Shown here piece after piece: positions 59,142-64,000 of a stretch of DNA of 64,000 bases (positions are counted from its first letter, which is position 1; every line of letters begins with the position of its first letter). The notes below the pieces were generated by a model, which saw only the letters and a program-made list of their open reading frames with translations, made no database searches and had not been told where the DNA came from. The stretch spans positions 10,673 to 74,672 of the forward strand of contig JBBQTI010000016.1 of the NCBI GenBank assembly GCA_038213435.1, read 5' to 3'. The position numbers and the translations under genes were made by a program. Source of the DNA: PALSA-610 sp038213435 (GTDB taxonomy: Bacteria; Actinomycetota; Acidimicrobiia; IMCC26256; PALSA-610).

Positions 59142-59561
59142 TTAGCTCTCCATCACGGTGAAGGGGACCCGTCCCACCACCGCCCGGTCGATCTCGACCT
59201 GCCATTCGTAGCGGCCGGGCGCGAGGGGCAGTCCGGCGATGTTCACCGCGAAGGGCGCGTCGAGCTCACTGCCGGGAGCCAGCCCGGCGGGGCGACCGGC
59301 CTCGAACCGGCCCTGGAACTCGACCCGGGTCGCACCCGCACCGCCCTCGGCCGTCGGCAGCACCGGATCTTGGCCGTCCTCGGTGACGAGACGGGCGGTG
59401 AAGTCGTGCGGCATGTTCGCGGCGTCCCACGGAACCGAGATCTTCACGGCCAGGCCCATCGTCACGGGGGCGCCCCGGTAGATGCTCCATCCACCGCCGA
59501 GCACATACAGCTTGCCGGCTACTTCTTGGGCGTGGTCGCAGAGGAGCAACGTGGTCTTCAC
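59142..59561 (-). CDS. Small beta-rich protein (DUF6941-like)
   Basis: A 139-residue protein of unknown function. The N-terminus KTTLLLCDHAQEVAGKLYVLGGGWS resembles, in two parts, the DUF6941 family ('LLCDxAQ...GKLxxLGGGW'); the rest alternates strands (FTARLVTEDG, YEWQVEIDRAVVG), suggesting an Ig- or C2-like sandwich. GTG at 59561 is preferred because TAACGT (59574-59569) lies 7 nt before it; a GTG at 59567 would add two residues. It follows the 59588-60280 gene by 26 bp and probably closes the operon before the hairpin at 59030. Confidence 0.65.
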   Translation of the reverse strand: MKTTLLLCDHAQEVAGKLYVLGGGWSIYRGAPVTMGLAVKISVPWDAANMPHDFTARLVTEDGQDPVLPTAEGGAGATRVEFQGRFEAGRPAGLAPGSELDAPFAVNIAGLPLAPGRYEWQVEIDRAVVGRVPFTVMES

Positions 59562-59587
59562 CTCCACGACGTTAGGCGACGCTGTGG

Positions 59588-60280
59588 TCAGAGGTCGTCG
59601 GCGTACTCGTCGGTGCCCGGGATCGCGGCGAGAAACGGGCTCGCGAAGCCGCACCCGTCGAGGAGCGGTGACAACGCGTTGAAGGCGACGTGCGGATCGC
59701 CGGCACACAAGCCGAGGACGAGCTCGTGCGCCGGCGGACCTGCGTGCGAGACGATCGTGCGCTCGAGCCGGAACCCGACCGCAACGGACAGATCCGCCGC
59801 GGGCAGGTCGAGGTGCGGCGCCGCGTGTTCGTCGGCGACCACGATCGCCCCCGCGAACCCGCGGTCGAGCGCGACGATCCCGTCGACGGCGCCCGACTGC
59901 CAGATCCGGCGGTAGACGGCGGTATGTACGTGATCGCGCCCCGGGAACAACCGGCCCTGGGCCGCGATCGTCTCCATCTCGCGACCCACCCATTCGTCCC
60001 ACTCCTCCTGCTTGCCCGACAACACCCATGCCACTGCGAGATACGAACCGCGGGTCGGGTCGCCGAACAGGCGACCGGTTCGCGGGCGCAACTCCTTGCA
60101 CGAGCGGGTCGCGACGAACCGCGCCCCGGCGAACACGCCCGGCCCGGCCTTGACCGTCGCCGGGAAGTGGTCGCGCTCGTACCAGCGGTTGAACGCGACG
60201 GCCTGGCCCGGGTGTGGCTCGATGTACGAGACGATCGCGGTGCCGATCTCCACGCCCCTGACGCCCTGACCGGAACTCAT
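59588..60280 (-). CDS. Hypothetical protein with EthD/dimeric alpha-beta barrel-like start
   Basis: A 230-residue soluble protein. The first 40 residues (IVSYIEPHPGQAVAFNRWY, then ERDHFPATV) resemble dimeric alpha/beta-barrel proteins of the EthD type, and LRPRTGRLFGDPTRGSYLAV and WVGREMETIA follow; a second half with HLDLPAADLSVAVGF may repeat the fold. Such proteins serve as cyclases or auxiliary enzymes in degradation. Its ATG is overlapped by the crotonase stop (ATGA), so both belong to one operon. I do not recognise a named family. Confidence 0.7.
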   Translation of the reverse strand: MSSGQGVRGVEIGTAIVSYIEPHPGQAVAFNRWYERDHFPATVKAGPGVFAGARFVATRSCKELRPRTGRLFGDPTRGSYLAVAWVLSGKQEEWDEWVGREMETIAAQGRLFPGRDHVHTAVYRRIWQSGAVDGIVALDRGFAGAIVVADEHAAPHLDLPAADLSVAVGFRLERTIVSHAGPPAHELVLGLCAGDPHVAFNALSPLLDGCGFASPFLAAIPGTDEYADDL

Positions 60281-60984
60281 CGCGACACCCGCTCCAACGC
60301 GCCCCAGAACGCGCGTTTCGTGTGTTCGAGCGCGGCCGGCGAGTTACGCGCGATCAGCTCGCCGAGAGCTTGGGCCTCGGCGGAAAGGCGCTCGGGCGGA
60401 TCGACCACCTGCGAACAGATGCCGAGCTCGTACGCGCGCGCCGCCGACACCCTTTCGTGACGACCGGCGAGCGCCATCCGCAGCACCGACTCCATCGGCG
60501 ATTTCTTGGCGAGGGCGATCGTCTCGTACACGCTCGCTTGGCCTATGGAGACGTGTGGATCGACGAACGTGGCTTCCGACGATGCCATGACGATGTCGGC
60601 GTCGGCCACGAAGTGCAGGCCGCCGCCCGCGCACACACCGTTGACCGCCGCGATCACCGGCTTCCATACCTCGTTGTGCCACGCCGTGAGGCGCAGCTCG
60701 AACCGCTTCGTGCGCCGAGCCTGCTCCCGTAGCGCATCGGGATCGAGGGCGAGCTGCGCCACATCGAGCCCGGTCTGGAACGCGTGGCCATCACCGGTGT
60801 TGACGATGACGCGGACGTCGGGATCGTCGTCGAGCTCGCGCCACGCCCATTCGAGCTCTTCCATCATCCGGGCATCCATCGCGTTCGCCGCCGCGGGCCG
60901 GTGGAAAACGAGCCAGCCGACCGGTCCCCTGCGCTCCACCCGCAGCGACTCGTAACGCCGAAATTCGGACTCGGGCATGCGCAT
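60277..60984 (-). CDS. Enoyl-CoA hydratase/isomerase family protein
   Basis: Crotonase-fold protein of 235 residues, shorter than usual. VGWLVFHRPAAANAMD, GDGHAFQTGLDV, and the oxyanion-hole AAVNGVCAGGGLHFVADAD are clear. The catalytic-Glu region reads DPHVSIGQASVYETIALAKK, like its paralog at 17470, so hydratase activity is uncertain. ATGs at 60984 and 60978 are both possible; the first is used. It heads an operon with the EthD-like and DUF6941-like genes and diverges from the FadD3-like ligase across 28 bp. Confidence 0.83.
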   Translation of the reverse strand: MRMPESEFRRYESLRVERRGPVGWLVFHRPAAANAMDARMMEELEWAWRELDDDPDVRVIVNTGDGHAFQTGLDVAQLALDPDALREQARRTKRFELRLTAWHNEVWKPVIAAVNGVCAGGGLHFVADADIVMASSEATFVDPHVSIGQASVYETIALAKKSPMESVLRMALAGRHERVSAARAYELGICSQVVDPPERLSAEAQALGELIARNSPAALEHTKRAFWGALERVSR

Positions 60985-61012
60985 CGGGCTTTCGTCGTGG
61001 CAAGTTGTCGGC

Positions 61013-62563
61013 ATGACCGACGATGCACTGCCATCGACGATACCGGGACTCGTGTCCCGGGCCGCCGACTCGTTCGCGGCGCGCGAGGCGCTCGTCGACG
61101 AGCGGACGCGGCTCACCTTCGCGCAGCTGGCCGAGCAGGTCGGGCACGCGGCGCGAGCCCTGGTCGCGAGCGGTATCGAGCCGGGCGACCGGGTTGCGAT
61201 CTGGGCGCCGAACTGCTCCGAGTGGGTGATCGCCGTACTCGGCATCTTCACGGCCGGCGGTGTCGTCGTACCACTCAACACCCGGTTCAAGGGCGGCGAG
61301 GCCCGCTACGTGCTCGAACGCGCCGACGCGAAGTTGCTCTTCACCGTCACCGACTTCCTCGACACGAACTACGAGGGGCTACTGCGCGCGGAGTCGCCGC
61401 TCCCCCACCTCCGCGAGATCATCGACCTCCGCGGTCCGGGTTGGCGCGACCTCCTTGCGCGCGACGTCGGCGCCCCGCTTCCCGACATGCTCACCGGCGA
61501 CGATCTGTGCTCGATCCTGTTCACATCGGGAACGACGGGCCGGCCCAAGGGCGCGATGTTGACGCACGGCGCCACCGTTCGCGCGTACGACGCCTGGTCG
61601 ACGGTGGTCGGCCTCCGTGCCGGCGACCGCTACCTCGTCGTGAACCCCTTCTTCCATTCGTTCGGGTTGAACGCGGGCATCGTTGCCTCGCTCGTCAAGG
61701 GCACCACGATCATTCCCCAGCCTGTGTTCGACGTCGACGCGGTCATGACGCGCGCCGCCGAGGAGCACGTGTCGATGCTGCCCGGACCGCCGACGGTCTA
61801 CCAGTCGATCCTCGATCATCCGCGTCTGGCCGAGTTCGACATGTCGTCCCTGCGGCTCGCGGTCACGGGCGCGGCCCCCGTTCCCGTGGAGATGATCCGG
61901 CGCATGCGCGCCGAGCTCGGCTTCGAGACCATCGTCACCGGATACGGCCTCACCGAGGCCACGGGCATCGCGACGATGTGCCGTCACGACGACGATCCCG
62001 AGACGATCTCGACCACCTCCGGGCGTGCGATTCCCGACGTCGAAGTCCTCGTCGTCGACCAGAACAGTGTCGAGGTGCCGCGCGGCGAACCGGGCGAGGT
62101 CGTGATCCGCGGCTACAACGTCATGCGGGGCTTCATCCACGATGCGCAAGCGACCGCGGAGGTCATCGACGCCGATGGATGGCTGCACACTGGCGATGTC
62201 GCGGTCATGAACGAGCGCGGCTACATACGCATCACGGACCGTACCAAGGACATGTTCATCGTGGGCGGCTTCAACGCGTATCCCGCCGAGATCGAGAACA
62301 TGATCAACGAGCACCCCGCCGTCGGGCAGGTCGCGGTCGTCGGCGTGCCCGACGGGCGGATGGGCGAGGTCGGGTATGCGTACGTGATCCCGCGCCTCAA
62401 CGCGAGCGTCACGCCCGACCAGCTGCGGGTGTGGTGCCGCGAGAAGATGGCCAACTACAAGGTGCCGCGGCATTTCGAGATCGTCGACGCGCTGCCGCTC
62501 AACGCGAGCGGCAAGGTGCTGAAGTACGAGCTCCGCGAAAACGCCCGCGCCCGGCTCGGATAA
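61013..62563 (+). CDS. fadD3: FadD3-like acyl-CoA ligase
   Basis: ANL-family ligase of 516 residues. STIPGLVSRAADSFAAREAL at the start, VVVPLNTRFKGGEA near 80-95, LFTSGTTGRPKGAMLTH, VTGYGLTEATGI, GWLHTGDVAVMN, RTKDMFIVGGFNAYPAEIE and NASGKVLKYEL are those of FadD3, which activates the indane-propionate (rings C/D) acid left from steroid degradation. If the assignment is right, this organism degrades steroid rings, but other EchA20/IpdAB/IpdC genes of that part of the pathway are not next to it. The divergent crotonase is a candidate companion. No Shine-Dalgarno or -10-like hexamer is obvious at the ATG. Confidence 0.8.
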   Translation: MTDDALPSTIPGLVSRAADSFAAREALVDERTRLTFAQLAEQVGHAARALVASGIEPGDRVAIWAPNCSEWVIAVLGIFTAGGVVVPLNTRFKGGEARYVLERADAKLLFTVTDFLDTNYEGLLRAESPLPHLREIIDLRGPGWRDLLARDVGAPLPDMLTGDDLCSILFTSGTTGRPKGAMLTHGATVRAYDAWSTVVGLRAGDRYLVVNPFFHSFGLNAGIVASLVKGTTIIPQPVFDVDAVMTRAAEEHVSMLPGPPTVYQSILDHPRLAEFDMSSLRLAVTGAAPVPVEMIRRMRAELGFETIVTGYGLTEATGIATMCRHDDDPETISTTSGRAIPDVEVLVVDQNSVEVPRGEPGEVVIRGYNVMRGFIHDAQATAEVIDADGWLHTGDVAVMNERGYIRITDRTKDMFIVGGFNAYPAEIENMINEHPAVGQVAVVGVPDGRMGEVGYAYVIPRLNASVTPDQLRVWCREKMANYKVPRHFEIVDALPLNASGKVLKYELRENARARLG

Positions 62564-62567
62564 CCGG

Positions 62568-63131
62568 GTGGGCAGCCGGCAACGCTGCACGTGGGCCGAG
62601 AGCTCCGACCTGATGCGCGCGTACCACGACGACGAATGGGGCAAGCCGTCGCACGACGACACGCATCTGTTCGAGATGCTCGTGCTCGAAGGCGCGCAAG
62701 CCGGATTGTCGTGGTCGACCATCCTCGACAAGCGGGCCAACTACTGGCGCGCCTTCGACAACTTCGAACCGGAGCGGATCGCGCGCTACGACGAAACCAA
62801 GCTCACCGCCCTGCTCGCCGATCCCGGCATCGTGCGAAATCGGCTCAAGGTGAAGTCGTCGGTGAGCAACGCGCAAGCGTTCCTCGCGGTGCGCGCCGAG
62901 CACGGGTCGTTCGATCGGTACCTCTGGGCGTGGGTCGACGGCACGCCGATCGTCAACCACCCGCGCACGCGGGCGGATCTCCCGGCCCGCACCGATCTGT
63001 CGGACCGACTTGGCAAGGACCTGAAGAAACGAGGGTTCAACTTCGTCGGCTCGACGATCGTCTACAGCTACATGCAAGCAGTCGGCATGGTCAACGATCA
63101 CGTCGTCACGTGCCCGCAGGCGGCACGCTGA
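62568..63131 (+). CDS. tag: DNA-3-methyladenine glycosylase I
   Basis: A 187-residue base-excision enzyme that removes 3-methyladenine. CTWAESSDLMRAYHDDEWG (zinc Cys and His), HLFEMLVLEGAQAGLSWSTI (the catalytic-site Glu and Trp), RAFDNFEPERIARY, NAQAFLAV and KKRGFNFVGSTIVYSYMQA, then GMVNDH and CP at the end giving the last zinc ligands. Length is the usual 185-195. GTG start 4 bp after the ligase stop, so probably translationally coupled to it by chance of packing. DNA-repair role unrelated to catabolism. Confidence 0.95.
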   Translation: MGSRQRCTWAESSDLMRAYHDDEWGKPSHDDTHLFEMLVLEGAQAGLSWSTILDKRANYWRAFDNFEPERIARYDETKLTALLADPGIVRNRLKVKSSVSNAQAFLAVRAEHGSFDRYLWAWVDGTPIVNHPRTRADLPARTDLSDRLGKDLKKRGFNFVGSTIVYSYMQAVGMVNDHVVTCPQAAR

Positions 63132-63145
63132 GCCGCGTTGCCGAT

Positions 63146-63883
63146 TCAGAGCGTGTCCAACGGGCGACGGTCCTCGACCTGGGGCTGACGGCCCGTGCGC
63201 ATCGGGCTGAGCGGCGCGTCGACCATGAGCGTGCGGCGCACGTCGGCGTTCAACGCCACGAGCCGAGCCCGCCACGGCGAGAGTTGCGGGCCGTCCCATG
63301 CCTGCTCGTAGCTACCCCATGCCTCCCACGAGGGCAGCGCCCAGATCACAACCGCTTCCGAGTCGTTGATCATCGCGACACGGTACGCGCCGATGCACCG
63401 AAGCCCGAGCGGCTCCAGTGCGGGCACGCCCACGTCCGCGAGCGCGTCGAGAAACGCGCGGACGGTTCCGACCGGGATCCGCACGATCTCGTGCGCGTAG
63501 GCGATGCCGCGCACGCCCGCGTCGGTGAGCTCCTCGATCGCGGGACTCCAAGGTTCGGGTACGAGCACCCGGTCGAGGCCGCCGCGCCGCAGTTCCGCCG
63601 CCGCGGCCCACCACTTCGCGAGCGCGGGATCCTGCAGCGATGGTGACGCGAGCTCGTGCGCGAAATTCGCGACGAGTCCGTCCCAGCCCCCGAGCTCCCA
63701 CAAGTTGACGACCTGGGGCCAGCGCCCGGTCGAGCCCACCGTTCCCCAGACGCCGAAGCAGTACATGTTGCGTTCTTCGCGCGCCGTCGGGCACCAGTTC
63801 GCGGTCATGTGGTGCATATAGCGGGCGCGGTTCGGCCCGATGACGTCGATCAGCTCGTGGATGTACACCCTTGTATTCGTCAT
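63146..63883 (-). CDS. Hypothetical protein (NIPSNAP-like start)
   Basis: A 245-residue soluble protein. The beginning (RVYIHELIDVIGPNRARYM) and VVNLWELGGWDGLVANF, with a repeat-like second half (VGTVRAFLDALADVG, VVIWALPSWEAWGSYEQAW), resemble NIPSNAP/EthD dimeric-barrel proteins duplicated in tandem. Similar genes are frequent among actinobacterial degradation genes. The ATG at 63883 is the last of a row of nine ATGs created by the 14-bp repeats; each upstream ATG opens a five-codon frame that ends on the next ATG (ATGA). It converges on tag with a 14-bp gap. Confidence 0.7.
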   Translation of the reverse strand: MTNTRVYIHELIDVIGPNRARYMHHMTANWCPTAREERNMYCFGVWGTVGSTGRWPQVVNLWELGGWDGLVANFAHELASPSLQDPALAKWWAAAAELRRGGLDRVLVPEPWSPAIEELTDAGVRGIAYAHEIVRIPVGTVRAFLDALADVGVPALEPLGLRCIGAYRVAMINDSEAVVIWALPSWEAWGSYEQAWDGPQLSPWRARLVALNADVRRTLMVDAPLSPMRTGRQPQVEDRRPLDTL

Positions 63884-64000
63884 GGTGTATTCGTCATGGT
63901 GTATTCGTCATGGTGTATTCGTCATGGTGTATTCGTCATGGTGTATTCGTCATGGTGTATTCGTCATGGTGTATTCGTCATGGTGTATTCGTCATGGTGT
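63874..64000. repeat. 14-bp tandem repeat at gene start, reaching the window edge
   Basis: The unit ATTCGTCATGGTGT is repeated without change about nine times; CAT occurs at 63881, 63895 and then every 14 bp to 63993. On the minus strand each unit reads ATGACGAATACACC, the same as the start of the adjacent gene (ATG ACG AAT ACA). The array continues beyond base 64000 or ends there if this is a contig end. Confidence 0.95.

Noticed and set aside
63874..64000. CRISPR or protein-coding repeat
   Set aside because: Units are head-to-tail with no spacer, and a 14-bp period cannot keep a reading frame; every frame meets TGA.
1..64000. tRNA, rRNA or riboswitch genes
   Set aside because: No cloverleaf with a conserved T-loop, no rRNA-like stretch and no recognisable riboswitch core was seen on reading the intergenic regions; a covariance-model scan could still find one.

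Overview
The window is a GC-rich, almost gap-free stretch of bacterial chromosome with about 60 genes on both strands. Many genes are joined by ATGA/GTGA/TGATG start-stop overlaps. Gene content points to an actinobacterium, most likely class Acidimicrobiia: several acyl-CoA ligase/FadE/SDR/crotonase/thiolase-like modules, a 13E12-type HNH gene under a TCGAAC-N4-GTTCG SOS box, a secreted protein built of 'GYW..SDGGVF.FG' repeats, an F420-type LLM enzyme, DUF35-thiolase and DUF2889. The class assignment is inference; no rRNA or other marker is present.

Layout. 0-4 kb: lower-GC accessory edge with a serine recombinase cut by the window start, a phasin-like coiled-coil protein, a large secreted toroid-type protein and an EAL-domain remnant. 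4-9 kb: SDR, acyl-CoA ligase and acyl-CoA dehydrogenase in one overlapping operon, facing a beta-lactamase-fold esterase. 9-15 kb: SOS-controlled HNH gene (three C-run indels), HIT-family remnant, GH36/SIP1-like glycosidase, methyltransferase and a frameshifted, 5'-truncated PAS-GGDEF-EAL gene. 15-19.5 kb: SDR and FAS1-like dehydratase, divergent from SDR, crotonase and thiolase-like protein. 19.4-22 kb: two AI-2E-family permeases, divergent from a 19-bp promoter. 21.7-25 kb: TetR, ligase, FadE. 25-28 kb: PuuD-like membrane domain, PaaI thioesterase, membrane-anchored protein, LysM protein. 28-34 kb: SDR and ligase, two small proteins, a second FAS1-like dehydratase with a SnoaL-like protein, amidohydrolase, DUF2889. 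34-39.4 kb: repeat protein, LLM enzyme, two SDRs, aldehyde dehydrogenase. 39.5-41.8 kb: Ppx/GppA and TetR. 41.8-45.5 kb: DUF35 plus thiolase-like pair, amidohydrolase, methyltransferase. 45.5-53.6 kb: phospholipase C-like phosphoesterase, ligase, two FadE, exported TAP-like hydrolase, GNAT, membrane protein. 53.6-58.7 kb: SDR, glutamine-synthetase-like and gamma-glutamyl hydrolase (an amine-catabolism set), ligase and SDR. 59-64 kb: repeats, a three-gene crotonase operon, a FadD3-like ligase, Tag glycosylase and a gene preceded by a 14-bp tandem array.

Taken together the enzymes (6 ligases, 4 FadE, 8 SDR, 2 crotonases, 2 thiolase-like, 2 half-dehydratases, 2 amidohydrolases, thioesterase, LLM, ALDH) look like parts of CoA-dependent breakdown of large hydrophobic substrates such as steroids or terpenoids. 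No ring-cleaving or P450 enzyme is present to fix the substrate.

The strongest general signal is at gene starts. More than 20 genes carry a TANNNT (-10-like) hexamer 6-9 nt before the start codon and no Shine-Dalgarno sequence, the signature of leaderless mRNAs. In two divergent pairs the -10 elements of both genes overlap. Other structure not explained by genes: a 14-bp array that reiterates a start codon at the right edge, a 45-bp tandem repeat at 52.8 kb, 22-bp repeats at 58.8-59.0 kb, and single-base C/G-run indels in two otherwise intact genes.
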